From the NCBI RefSeq assembly GCF_016806125.1, contig NZ_CP047170.1:310001-374000 (forward strand): a stretch of 64,000 nucleotides of DNA, written 5' to 3'. Positions within the stretch are counted from its first letter, which is position 1. The number at the start of each line of letters is the position of its first letter. A model generated the notes under the pieces. That model did not search any database, was not told the DNA's origin, and saw nothing but the letters and a program-made list of their open reading frames with translations. The translations under genes were made by a program, and so were the position numbers. Positions 52,998 to 61,998 of the stretch are shown piece after piece. This DNA is from Ponticoccus alexandrii. GTDB taxonomy: Bacteria; Pseudomonadota; Alphaproteobacteria; Rhodobacterales; Rhodobacteraceae.

Positions 52998-53881
52998 TGG
53001 GCCAGCCTCGGGTTCAGGATTTCGCGCAGACGGTCGCCGACGATGTTGACGCAGAAGACCAGCGCCAGCAGCAGAAGGCCCGGGTAGACCGACATCCAGT
53101 AGAGCCCCGCCAGCATGACCTGATAGCCGTTGGCGATCAGCAGCCCCAGCGAGGGCTCGGTGATCGGCAGGCCGATGCCGAGGAAGGACAGCGTGGCCTC
53201 TGCAGCGATGGCGCTGGCGACCTGGATGGTGCCGATGACGATCAGCGGCGGCAGACAGTTGGGCAGGATGTGCCCGAACATGATCCGCCACGCCGGAATG
53301 CCGAGGCAGCGTGCCGCTTCGGCGTATTCCTTGCCCGCCTCGATCAGCGCGGTCGCCCGCACGGCGCGGGCGAAATAGGCCCATTGTACGAAGACCAGCG
53401 CAAGGATCACCTTGTCCACGCCCTGCCCGAAGACCACGAGGATCATCAGCGCCACAAGGATCGTCGGAAAGCCCAGCATCAGATCGACGAAGCGCATCAC
53501 GAAGGTGTCGATCCAGCCGCCGCGATAGGCCGCCAGCAACCCCAGCGCGGTGCCCACCAGCATCGCCAGCACGCCCGCCGTGACACCGACCGCCAGAGAG
53601 GTCCGCAGCCCGTAAAGCATGGCCGACAGCATGTCGCGGCCCTGACCATCGGTGCCCAGCACGTAGGTCATGCCGGTGTAGCCCTCGGACATCGGCGGCA
53701 GCTTGGCGTCGAAGAAGTCGATCTCTGTCAGGTCGTAGGGGTTCTGCGGCGCGATCAGCGGCGCGAAGACGGCAGAGACCACGAGCACCACGCAGATCAC
53801 GGCGGCGATGGTGGCCTTGGGGCTGGTCAGAAGGCCGCGCAGGATGCGGGAGGCCATGCTTTCGGGACGAAGAAGGCTCAT
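52994..53881 (-). CDS. ABC transporter permease, OppC/DppC type
   Basis: 295 aa with an N-terminal OppC_N helix and five further helices. The EAA-type loop is EYAEAARCLGIPAWRIMFGHILPN. The start overlaps the OppB-like stop. Confidence 0.88.
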   Translation of the reverse strand: MSLLRPESMASRILRGLLTSPKATIAAVICVVLVVSAVFAPLIAPQNPYDLTEIDFFDAKLPPMSEGYTGMTYVLGTDGQGRDMLSAMLYGLRTSLAVGVTAGVLAMLVGTALGLLAAYRGGWIDTFVMRFVDLMLGFPTILVALMILVVFGQGVDKVILALVFVQWAYFARAVRATALIEAGKEYAEAARCLGIPAWRIMFGHILPNCLPPLIVIGTIQVASAIAAEATLSFLGIGLPITEPSLGLLIANGYQVMLAGLYWMSVYPGLLLLALVFCVNIVGDRLREILNPRLAQ

Positions 53882-54849
53882 TGCGCACGCCCCCGGATGC
53901 GGGGATCGAGCAGCGAGTAAAGCACGTCGACCACAAGGTTGATGACGATGAACATGGCCGTGATCACAAGGATGTAGGCGACGACCACGGGCCGGTCGAG
54001 CATCTTGATGCTGTCGATGATCAGCTTGCCCACACCGGGCCATGCGAAGATCGTTTCCGTCACCACGGCGAAGGCGATGAGCGAGCCGAACTCGATCCCC
54101 AGCACGGTGACGATGGGAATGAGGATGGTCTTCAGCACATGCACGAAGAGGATGCGCCCCTCGCCAATGCCGCGCGCACGGGCGTATTTCACGAAGTCGA
54201 GCGGCATGGTCTCCTGCACGCCGGTGCGGGTCAGGCGGATCACCAGCGCGATCTGGGCCAATGCAAGGTTGGTCGCGGGCAGGATCAGGTGCACGAAGCC
54301 GTCCCATGTCGCATAGCTGGTGCGCAGGCCGAGGAAGGTCCCTGTCTCGCCGCGCCCGGTGGAGGGCAGCCAGCCCAGCCAGACCGCGAAGATCATGATC
54401 AGCATCATACCCTGCCAGAAGTTCGGCAGCGAGAAGCCGAGGATCGAGCCGGTCATGATCGATTCGTCCGTCAGCGAGCGCGGCTTGACCCCCGCGATCA
54501 GCCCCAGCGGAATGCCGATCACCAGCGACAGGATCAGCGAGGTCGTCACCAGTTCCAGCGTGGCGGGCAGGCGCTCGAAGATCACGTCGAGCGCGGGGCG
54601 ATTGTAGACGAAGCTGCGCCCGAAATCGCCCTGCACCGCCGAGGAGATGAAGGTCCAGTATTGCACCGGCAGCGGGTCGTTCAGGTTCAGGGATTCAGCG
54701 ACCTGCGCGCGTTCCGCCATGGATGCATCGGCGGGCAGCAGGATCTCCAGCGGGTCGCCGATGGCATAGACGCCGAGGAAGACCACCAGCGAGGTGATCA
54801 ACAGAACGAGGATGGCCTGAAGCACGCGTCTGAGGATGAAGACCGTCAT
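53878..54849 (-). CDS. ABC transporter permease, OppB/DppB type
   Basis: 323 aa with six helices, N-terminal FILRRVLQAILVLL, and the EAA-type loop MPLDFVKYARARGIGEGRILFVHVLKT. It is the first gene of the ABC operon, divergent from a LysR gene with a 167-bp promoter region. Confidence 0.88.
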   Translation of the reverse strand: MTVFILRRVLQAILVLLITSLVVFLGVYAIGDPLEILLPADASMAERAQVAESLNLNDPLPVQYWTFISSAVQGDFGRSFVYNRPALDVIFERLPATLELVTTSLILSLVIGIPLGLIAGVKPRSLTDESIMTGSILGFSLPNFWQGMMLIMIFAVWLGWLPSTGRGETGTFLGLRTSYATWDGFVHLILPATNLALAQIALVIRLTRTGVQETMPLDFVKYARARGIGEGRILFVHVLKTILIPIVTVLGIEFGSLIAFAVVTETIFAWPGVGKLIIDSIKMLDRPVVVAYILVITAMFIVINLVVDVLYSLLDPRIRGRAQ

Positions 54850-54969
54850 GGCGCGTGTCTTTCGGCGCCGGGAGGCGGTGTGTCGTGTGGCATGGCGTTA
54901 TGTGCTGTGTCCCTGTTTCCGAAAGCTTGTACGATGAGTCGCGGCTATGCAATATTATGAAAAATTGAC

Positions 54970-54982
54970 CGCATCGTATGCG
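54970..54982. promoter_or_regulatory. LysR-type palindrome in the ABC/LysR promoter
   Basis: CGCAT-cgt-ATGCG is a perfect 5+3+5 repeat, flanked by AATT at about equal distances on both sides. LysR regulators bind interrupted dyads between divergent genes like these. Confidence 0.5.
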
Positions 54983-55016
54983 AATTGGGAATACTGTTTG
55001 AGGCAAAAGGGGGCAC

Positions 55017-55919
55017 ATGCAGCTCAATCTTCTGGAGACCTTTCGCGCGGTGCTGGAACATGGCTCGACCCTGGCCGCTGCCAGAAGCCTTGGCCTCACG
55101 CAGTCCGCCGTGTCCCGCAGGATCGCGCAGCTCGAGTCGGAGCTGGATCTCGATCTTTTCCTCAGGGATCGCGGACGGTTGGTGCCGACGCGCGAATGTC
55201 AGGCGCTGCAGGGGCAGATCTTCGGCATGGTCGATCGGGGCCAGCAGCTGCGGCATCTCGCGCGGGACCTGCGGCGCGGAAACTCGCCCGCGCTGCGCCT
55301 GCGGGTGGCGGTGCCTGCCAGTCTGACGCTGACGATCATGCCGCGCATCCTGAAGCGGTTTCTGGCGGAAAATGACCGCGTGCAGGTGGAACTGCACAGC
55401 GGACCCTATGACACCATCGAGAGAATGCTTATGGATGACCGCGCCGAACTGGGCTTTCTGCGAATCCCGGTGCAGCGCCCGGGGTTGGTGGTGACGCCCG
55501 TGATCGCCACGCGCAGTGTCTGCGTCATGCCCAAGGGGCACCCGTTGTGTGACCGCGACGAGGTTACGATGCAAGACCTTCGCCACGAGCCGCTGATCCT
55601 GCTGGGCCGGATGCGCGCGCCGCGCCGAGAGCTGGACGCGGCCTTCTGGTCGGCGGGCCAGTCGCCCAACGTCCGGATCGAGGCGCATTCGGTCATGTCC
55701 GCCTGTTCACTGGTGGCCGAGGGGCTGGGCCTGACCATCGTCAACGGGCTGATGGCGCGGGATTTCGATCATCTGCCGATCACGGTCCGGCCGATCAGCC
55801 CGGCAATCGCCGACCGCTTCGCCTTTGCCTCGAACGCCGAGGTGCCGTTGAGCCAGTCCGCCGAGAACTTCATCGGCACGAGTCGTCAGTTCATGGAGAG
55901 CCTGCTGGCAGGGGACTGA
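55017..55919 (+). CDS. LysR-family regulator
   Basis: 300 aa. Winged helix about residues 1-60 (STLAAARSLGLTQSAVSRRIAQLE), followed by the periplasmic-binding-like effector domain. Divergent from the peptide-type ABC operon, which it likely regulates. GGGGGCAC lies before the ATG. Confidence 0.87.
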   Translation: MQLNLLETFRAVLEHGSTLAAARSLGLTQSAVSRRIAQLESELDLDLFLRDRGRLVPTRECQALQGQIFGMVDRGQQLRHLARDLRRGNSPALRLRVAVPASLTLTIMPRILKRFLAENDRVQVELHSGPYDTIERMLMDDRAELGFLRIPVQRPGLVVTPVIATRSVCVMPKGHPLCDRDEVTMQDLRHEPLILLGRMRAPRRELDAAFWSAGQSPNVRIEAHSVMSACSLVAEGLGLTIVNGLMARDFDHLPITVRPISPAIADRFAFASNAEVPLSQSAENFIGTSRQFMESLLAGD

Positions 55920-56055
55920 CCGCCACGCCACAGCCCGATTCCCGCTTCTTCGCCCGCTGACAACCGGCAGGCTGCGCGCCTCTTCGGGTGCGCAGCGCGA
56001 GGGGCGTGAACCCTTTTGCAGGAACCCCGACAACCGGCCTCTTGACAGATCTGCC

Positions 56056-56075
56056 ATGTTACATGTTACGTGTTA
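56056..56075. promoter_or_regulatory. ATGTTAC-type repeats upstream of the fourth catabolic operon
   Basis: ATGTTACATGTTACGTGTTA holds a perfect ATGT-t-ACAT palindrome (56056-56064) and near-tandem 7-bp repeats. It lies in the promoter of an operon that ends with its own GntR gene and may be its operator. Confidence 0.4.
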
Positions 56076-56130
56076 GGAAATGGAGGGCCGGGCGATGCCA
56101 TGCGGCGTCCCGGGTCAGGGAGGACAAGAC

Positions 56131-56988
56131 GTGACCAGTGAGAACGCATTGCGTGACCGGCTGAGCCTTGGGCTCTTGACCGTTGCGCCCGGGGCGCCGG
56201 ATCCGATGACGGCGCGCATCGTGCAGGCGCAGGGTTTCGACGCGGTCTACATGACCGGGCTCGGCGCGACGGCCCTGCGGTTGGGTCAGCCCGACCTCGG
56301 CCTGCTGACGCAGACGGAAATGGCAGATCACGCCCGCAGCATTGTGCGGGCCGTCGATATCCCGGTGATCGCGGATGCCGACACCGGCTATGGTGGCGCG
56401 CTGAACGTCGCGCGGACCGTGCGGGAATACATGCAGGGGGGTGTCGCGGCGCTCCACCTCGAGGATCAGGTTTCTCCGAAGCGCTGTGGCCAGCTGGCCG
56501 GTGTGCGGCTGGTCTCGCCCGAGGAGGGTGTGGCCCGGCTTTCGGCGGCGGTCGAGGCGCGCGGCACCGGCGATATGGTCCTCATCGGGCGCACCGATGC
56601 CTTGCAGGCCATGGGCATGGACGAGGCGGTCGCGCGGGCCTCGCGCTACCGTGACACCGGCGTCGACCTCGTCTTCGTCGATGGCGTCAAGACCCGCGCC
56701 GAGGTCGAAACCATCGCGAAGCGGGTCGAGGGGCCCAAGGTCCTGAGCCTTGTCGACGGCACCGATGCGGCGCATCTGACGGTCGATGATGTGCGGGAAC
56801 TGGGCTTTTCCGTGGTGATGTACGCGGTGACGACCCTGTTCGCCGCCGCCCGTGCGACGCAGGACGCGCTGACCGCGCTGAAGGCGCAGGGCCGCCCGGC
56901 CTCTGCCGGCGCGCTCACCTATGCCGAGTTCTGCGAGGTCGTGGATCTGGCGGGGCATCAGGCCTTCGCGCACAGGCACGGCGAATGA
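56131..56988 (+). CDS. Isocitrate lyase/PEP mutase-family protein
   Basis: 285 aa TIM-barrel protein. Metal-site motif DADTGYGG and later EDQ; catalytic loop PKRCGQ, where the family Cys is present but the following His of KKCGH/KRCGH is Gln. Cys suggests a C-C lyase (2-methylisocitrate lyase or oxaloacetate decarboxylase-like) rather than PEP mutase. The start is GTG with GGGAGGAC at 7 nt; earlier ATGs lack a good site. The stop overlaps the SDR start. It probably cleaves a hydroxy acid intermediate of this operon to pyruvate or glyoxylate. Confidence 0.8.
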   Translation: MTSENALRDRLSLGLLTVAPGAPDPMTARIVQAQGFDAVYMTGLGATALRLGQPDLGLLTQTEMADHARSIVRAVDIPVIADADTGYGGALNVARTVREYMQGGVAALHLEDQVSPKRCGQLAGVRLVSPEEGVARLSAAVEARGTGDMVLIGRTDALQAMGMDEAVARASRYRDTGVDLVFVDGVKTRAEVETIAKRVEGPKVLSLVDGTDAAHLTVDDVRELGFSVVMYAVTTLFAAARATQDALTALKAQGRPASAGALTYAEFCEVVDLAGHQAFAHRHGE

Positions 56989-57692
56989 CGGCCACCGTCC
57001 TCATCACCGGCGCGGGCTCGGGCATCGGGCTGGCCACCGCGCGGGCCGTGGTGGCGCGCGGCGCGCAGGCGATCCTCTGGGACGTGTCGCGCCCGGCGCT
57101 TAACGCGGCGCGCGCGGAGCTGGGCGAGGCGGCCCGCACCGCCGTGGTCGACGTCTCGGACGCCGGGGCCGTGGCTTCGGCGGATCTGGCCGGGGTGACG
57201 CATCTGGTGAACAACGCCGGTATCCTCGGTCAGAAGGTGGCATGGACCGGCCTGGATGCGGAGCATCTGAAGGCCATCTTCGACGTCAATGTCATCGGAT
57301 TGATGCTGGTCACGCAGGCCTTTGCACAGGCCCGGATGGCGCATCCGACGGCCGCCATCGTCAACATGTCCTCCATCGCGGGCGAGAACGGCGGCGGCCC
57401 CGGCTTTGCCGCCTACGGCGCCTCGAAGGGCGCGATCATGGCGCTGACGCGGGCCATGGCGCGGGATTTCGCGCCCGACATCCGGGTCAACGCGCTTGCG
57501 CCGGGGATCATCGACACACCGATACAGGACACCATCCTGACGGCGCCGGACGCGCGGGACAGGGTGGCCGAGGGCATTCCCATGGCGCGCATGGGCACGG
57601 CGGACGAGGTGGCGCGGGCGGCGGACTGGCTGCTCTTCGACGCCCCCTATGTCACGGGTGAAATCATTCGGATCGCGGGAGGACGGCGGTGA
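56985..57692 (+). CDS. Short-chain dehydrogenase/reductase
   Basis: 235 aa classical SDR: TGAGSGIG near residues 8-15, NNAG near 73, MSSIAG and YGASK. It overlaps both neighbours by 4 bp (ATGA, GTGA). It likely oxidises a hydroxyl on the imported compound. Confidence 0.87.
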   Translation: MTATVLITGAGSGIGLATARAVVARGAQAILWDVSRPALNAARAELGEAARTAVVDVSDAGAVASADLAGVTHLVNNAGILGQKVAWTGLDAEHLKAIFDVNVIGLMLVTQAFAQARMAHPTAAIVNMSSIAGENGGGPGFAAYGASKGAIMALTRAMARDFAPDIRVNALAPGIIDTPIQDTILTAPDARDRVAEGIPMARMGTADEVARAADWLLFDAPYVTGEIIRIAGGRR

Positions 57693-58189
57693 AACTGGTC
57701 GACTACTTCTTCAGGGCGCTGGAAGTGATCCTTGTCTTCCTGCTGGCAGGCATGACGCTGATGGTCTTTGCAAACGTGGTGCTGCGCTACGGCTTTGGCT
57801 CGGGCATCGACATCAGCGAAGAGCTGTCGCGCTTCTTCTTCGTCTGGCTGATCTTCCTCGGCGCCATCGTCGCCATGCGGCACAACATGCACATGGGCTT
57901 CGACCTCGTCGTTACGACTGCGAGCGAGCCGGTGCGGCGCGTGTTGCTGACCGTGGCCAACGGGCTGGTGCTGGCGGTCTGCCTCATGGTCCTTTGGGGG
58001 ACGCTGTCGCAATTCCACGTCAACGCGACGAATATCGCGCCGGTCACGCGCATGTCGATGGCCTGGGTCTTCGGCGTGCTGATCCCGATGTCCGCGCTGA
58101 TCGGGCTGATGGCCGGGCTGCGGATGATCGGCTATGCCACGGGCCGCCTGACCGGCGTCCCGACCTCGGGGCGGGGTATTCCGGAATGA
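57689..58189 (+). CDS. dctQ: TRAP transporter small membrane subunit (DctQ), third set
   Basis: 166 aa with four membrane segments, GTG start overlapping the SDR stop. NVVLRYGFGSGIDISEELSRF is the DctQ loop motif. In this operon order is Q-M-P, with the binding-protein gene after the permeases. Confidence 0.85.
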   Translation: MKLVDYFFRALEVILVFLLAGMTLMVFANVVLRYGFGSGIDISEELSRFFFVWLIFLGAIVAMRHNMHMGFDLVVTTASEPVRRVLLTVANGLVLAVCLMVLWGTLSQFHVNATNIAPVTRMSMAWVFGVLIPMSALIGLMAGLRMIGYATGRLTGVPTSGRGIPE

Positions 58190-59463
58190 CGCTGCTTCTC
58201 TTCATCTTCACCCTCGGCCTGACCCTGTCCATCGGCGTCCCGGTTGCCTTCGCGCTGCTGATCTGCGCCGCCGTCATGGGTCTTCAGATGGACCTCTTCG
58301 ATGCGCAGGTGATCTCTCAGCGCATGGTCGTGGGCGCGAACAACTTTTCCCTTCTTGCGATCCCCTTCTTCCTGCTGGCGGGCGAGCTGATGAACGCCGG
58401 CGGCATGTCCAAGCGGATCATCGGCTTTGCCATGGCCTTTGTCGGGCATGTGCGCGGCGGGCTGGGTGTGGTGGCGATCTTCGCCGCGATCATCCTTGCC
58501 TCGCTCTCGGGCTCGGCCGCGGCGGACTCGGCGGCGCTGATCGCGATCATGCTGCCGATGATGCGGGAATCCGGCCATGACGAGGCACGCTCGGTGGGTC
58601 TGATGGCTTCGGGCGGCGTCATTGCCCCGATCATTCCGCCTTCTATCGCCTACATCATCTTTGCCGTGGCGACGAATCTGTCGATTACCCAGCTGTTCCT
58701 TGCGGGCATCGTGCCCGGGGTGATGATGGGCCTTGGCGCCATTGTCGCATGGCTGATCGTGGCGCGGCGGGACAACGTGCAACCGCAGCCGCGGCAGGGC
58801 TGGGACGTGCGGCTGCGCGAGACGCGCAAGGCGCTCTGGTCTCTGGGCATGCCGGTCATCATCCTCGGCGGCATCCGCTTCGGTGTGGTGACACCGACCG
58901 AGGCCGCCGTGATCGCCGCCGTCTACGCCATCTTCGTCGGCATGGTGGTGCACCGCGAGTTGAAGATCAGTCATATGTTCCACGTCTTCCGAGACGCGGC
59001 CCTGACGACGGCCGTGGTGATGATGCTGGCCGCCGCCGCCCTGGCCACGGCCTGGTTCATCACGCTGGCGGACCTGTCGGGCATCGTGCTCGAGCTGGTC
59101 GGCCCACTGGTGGACAACCCGAGGTTGCTGCTGATCGTCATCATGGCGCTGGTGCTGATGATCGGGACCATGCTGGACATGGGGCCGACCATCCTGATCC
59201 TCGCGCCGGTCCTGCTGCCGGTGGTCGAGGAGGCGGGGATCGACCCGATCTACTTCGGCGTGCTCTTCGTCATCAACTGCGCCATCGGCCTTGTGACGCC
59301 ACCCGTGGGCATCGTGCTGAGCGTCTCGGCCGGGGTCTCGGGCGTGCCGCTGCACAAGGTGGCCAAGGGGGCGGCGCCGTTTCTCTTCGCGCAGATCATC
59401 GTGCTGGCCCTGCTGGTGATTTTCCCGCAACTCGTTCTCGCGCCGCTGGAATGGCTGCGCTGA
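58186..59463 (+). CDS. dctM: TRAP transporter large permease subunit (DctM), third set
   Basis: 425 aa with about 12 helices. Markers: FSLLAIPFFLLAGELM, SLSGSAAADSAALIAIM, PPSIAYIIFAV and GLVTPPVGIVLS. The ATG overlaps the dctQ stop. Confidence 0.9.
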   Translation: MTLLLFIFTLGLTLSIGVPVAFALLICAAVMGLQMDLFDAQVISQRMVVGANNFSLLAIPFFLLAGELMNAGGMSKRIIGFAMAFVGHVRGGLGVVAIFAAIILASLSGSAAADSAALIAIMLPMMRESGHDEARSVGLMASGGVIAPIIPPSIAYIIFAVATNLSITQLFLAGIVPGVMMGLGAIVAWLIVARRDNVQPQPRQGWDVRLRETRKALWSLGMPVIILGGIRFGVVTPTEAAVIAAVYAIFVGMVVHRELKISHMFHVFRDAALTTAVVMMLAAAALATAWFITLADLSGIVLELVGPLVDNPRLLLIVIMALVLMIGTMLDMGPTILILAPVLLPVVEEAGIDPIYFGVLFVINCAIGLVTPPVGIVLSVSAGVSGVPLHKVAKGAAPFLFAQIIVLALLVIFPQLVLAPLEWLR

Positions 59464-59502
59464 GCGCACTGACGACCGTTTAAACAAGGAGGAGACTGAA
59501 AC

Positions 59503-60504
59503 ATGACACTGAAGACCCTTGCGGCTCTGGCCATGGCCACCGCGCTCACCACCCCGGCCTTTGCCGCCGATTACGGCAAGCACACATTCAAGATTTCGAG
59601 CGGTGCGGCCAAGGATCACCCGATCGCCACCGGCATCGAGGCCATGTCGACCTGCATGGAAGACGGCTCTGACGGCAAGATGAAGCTGCGCGGCTTCTAT
59701 TCCGGCCAGCTGGGCGATGATGCCGACGCGACGCAGGCGACGCGGTCCGGGTCCATCGACATGGTGGTGACAGGCTCCGCCGCCATCGCGGGCATCGAGC
59801 CGGCCATGGGCGTCTTCACGCTGCCGTTCATGTTCGAGAACGACGCCGAGGTCGATGCCATCATGACCGGCCCCTTCTTCGACTACGTCGCCGAGAAGAT
59901 GCCGGAGCATGATCTGATCATGCTGTCGATGTGGGAGAACGGCTTCCGCAACGCCACTAACTCCAAGCACCCGATCATGGCCGTCTCGGACTTCGAGGGT
60001 CTGAACTTCCGCGTGATGCAGAACCCGATCTTCCTCGACACCTTCCGCCGTCTTGGCGCGAACCCGGTGCCGATGGCCTTCGGCGAGGTCTTCACCGCAC
60101 TGGAAACCGGCGCCGTGGACGGGCAGGAAAACCCGCTGCCGCTGATCGAGGCGACCAAGTTCTACGAGGTGCAGAAGTACCTGACGCTGACCCGCCACGC
60201 CTATTCGCCGAACCCGGTTCTGGTGAACAAGGGCGTCTGGGAGAGCCTGAACGCCGACGAGCAGGCGCTGATCCGCTCCTGTGCCGAAAGCGCCCGGGAC
60301 GCCCAGATCGAGCGTTCGCGCACCGCGGTCGGGGAATCCGCCGAGAAGCTGACCGCCGAGGGCATGGAGATCGCCGAGATGCCCGCCGAAGAGATGGCAA
60401 AGCTGCGCGAACTGGTGGCGCCGGTCTATGAGACCTCGATGGACTCGGTCGGCAAGGAGAACTTTGACCGGCTGACCGAAGAGCTGGCCAAGATTCGCAA
60501 CTAA
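59503..60504 (+). CDS. dctP: TRAP transporter solute-binding protein (DctP family), third set
   Basis: 333 aa, signal peptide ending near TPAFAADYG (about residue 22). Family features: GLNFRVMQNP with the carboxylate-binding Arg, and GAVDGQENPLPL. AAGGAGGAG precedes the ATG. A long hairpin lies just downstream before the 2-hydroxyacid dehydrogenase gene. Confidence 0.88.
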   Translation: MTLKTLAALAMATALTTPAFAADYGKHTFKISSGAAKDHPIATGIEAMSTCMEDGSDGKMKLRGFYSGQLGDDADATQATRSGSIDMVVTGSAAIAGIEPAMGVFTLPFMFENDAEVDAIMTGPFFDYVAEKMPEHDLIMLSMWENGFRNATNSKHPIMAVSDFEGLNFRVMQNPIFLDTFRRLGANPVPMAFGEVFTALETGAVDGQENPLPLIEATKFYEVQKYLTLTRHAYSPNPVLVNKGVWESLNADEQALIRSCAESARDAQIERSRTAVGESAEKLTAEGMEIAEMPAEEMAKLRELVAPVYETSMDSVGKENFDRLTEELAKIRN

Positions 60505-60522
60505 GCCCGCAGGGGCTTGACC

Positions 60523-60557
60523 GGACCGGTACGCGCCGCTCCCGCGCGTGCCGGTCC
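60523..60557 (+). terminator. Intra-operon hairpin after dctP (third set)
   Basis: A 14-bp stem (60523-60536 with 60544-60557) with one G-U pair and a 7-nt loop, between the binding-protein gene and the oxidoreductase. No T-run. It should stabilise the upstream message or cut read-through. Confidence 0.6.
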
Positions 60558-60582
60558 ACCCCTATCCAAGGATCGCACCTTT

Positions 60583-61998
60583 ATGCCGCTTGACACCGCC
60601 TCTTTCCTTGCCCGCCTCGCATCGGCCTTTCCGGGTCCGGCGCTTCTGTCCGGCGACGACATCCCTGCGCGCAACCTGCACGACACCTCGTTTCTCGCGG
60701 ATGTGATGCCGCTGGCGGTGCTGCGCCCGGATACGCCCGAGGCTGTGGCCGAGGCGGTGCGGATCTGCGCCGAGGCGGGCGTGCCGATGGTGCCGCAGGG
60801 CGGGCTGACCGGGCTTGCGGGCGGCGGGCATCCTATCGACGGCGCGGTGATGATCTCGCTCGAACGCTTCAGTGGTATCGAAGAGATCGACCCCGCCAGT
60901 TCCACAATGACGGTGCGCGCGGGTACGCCGCTGGAGGTGATCCAGAAGGCCGCGGACGAGGCCGGGTTCTTCATCCCCCTCGATCTCGGCGCGCGCGGGT
61001 CCTGCCTGATCGGTGGCAACATCGGCACGAATGCAGGTGGCAACCGCGTGATCCGCTACGGCATGACGCGCGAGATGATCCTCGGGCTCGAATACGTGTT
61101 GTCGGACGGCACGCTCATCAGCGGCCTGAACAAGATGATCAAGAACAACGCGGGCTACGACCTGAAACAGCTGTTCATCGGCTCCGAAGGCACGCTGGGC
61201 ATCGTCACCCGCGCGGTGCTGCGGATGCATCCCAAGCCCGGCTGCGTGAACGCCGCGCTTTGCGGGCTGGACTCCTATGACGCGGTGGTCAGGCTGCTGG
61301 CAGAGGCGCGGCGCGGGCTGGGCCCGATGCTGTCCGCCTTCGAGGTCATGTGGCCGGACTACTGGCAGGTGGTGACAGAGACGGTGGGCACGCGATCCCC
61401 GTTGACGGGCCAGCACGCCTTCTATGTCTTGCTGGAAAGCCAGGGGCTGGACGAGGAGATAGACGGGCCGCGCTTCATGTCGTGGATCGAGAGGGTCTAC
61501 GACGCGGGGATTCTCGAGGACGCCGCTATCAGCCAAAGCCTGTCGGACGTGCAGCGGTTCTGGGGCGTGCGCGATGCCTGCGCCGAGTTCATGACGCACC
61601 TTGGAGCGCATTGTGCCTTCGACATCGGCCTGCCCGTAACCGCCATGGACGCCTTTGCCGAGGCCTGCCGGTCCCGGCTGAAGGCGGCGATCCCGGAGGC
61701 GCTCAGCGTGTATTACGGCCATATCGGCGACGGCAACCTGCACATCGTGGCGCTGGACCGCGCGGCGAAGGATCAGCCGATGAGCCGGATCAGCGGTATC
61801 GTCTACGACACGGTGCGCGATTTTGGCGGCACGGTGTCCGCCGAGCATGGTATCGGCCTTCTGAAAAAGCCATACCTCCCCTATACCCGCTCTGCCGAAG
61901 AACTGGCGCTGATGGCCCGCATCAAGGCCGCGCTGGACCCGGCCGGGCTGCTCAACCCGGGCAAGGTTATCGACACCTCATTTGGAGATCCCTCATGA
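60583..61998 (+). CDS. FAD-linked 2-hydroxyacid dehydrogenase (GlcD / D-lactate dehydrogenase type)
   Basis: 471 aa. The FAD_binding_4 domain has QGGLTGLAGGGHP near residue 71, GGNIGTNAGGN, and GYDLKQLFIGSEGTLGIVT. The C-terminal FAD_oxidase_C domain has YYGHIGDGNLH with metal-binding His and EHGIGLLKK. Members oxidise D-lactate, D-2-hydroxyglutarate, glycolate or similar 2-hydroxy acids to 2-oxo acids. The next gene overlaps it by 4 bp and encodes an aldolase, so the 2-oxo acid formed may be the aldolase substrate. Confidence 0.88.
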   Translation: MPLDTASFLARLASAFPGPALLSGDDIPARNLHDTSFLADVMPLAVLRPDTPEAVAEAVRICAEAGVPMVPQGGLTGLAGGGHPIDGAVMISLERFSGIEEIDPASSTMTVRAGTPLEVIQKAADEAGFFIPLDLGARGSCLIGGNIGTNAGGNRVIRYGMTREMILGLEYVLSDGTLISGLNKMIKNNAGYDLKQLFIGSEGTLGIVTRAVLRMHPKPGCVNAALCGLDSYDAVVRLLAEARRGLGPMLSAFEVMWPDYWQVVTETVGTRSPLTGQHAFYVLLESQGLDEEIDGPRFMSWIERVYDAGILEDAAISQSLSDVQRFWGVRDACAEFMTHLGAHCAFDIGLPVTAMDAFAEACRSRLKAAIPEALSVYYGHIGDGNLHIVALDRAAKDQPMSRISGIVYDTVRDFGGTVSAEHGIGLLKKPYLPYTRSAEELALMARIKAALDPAGLLNPGKVIDTSFGDPS

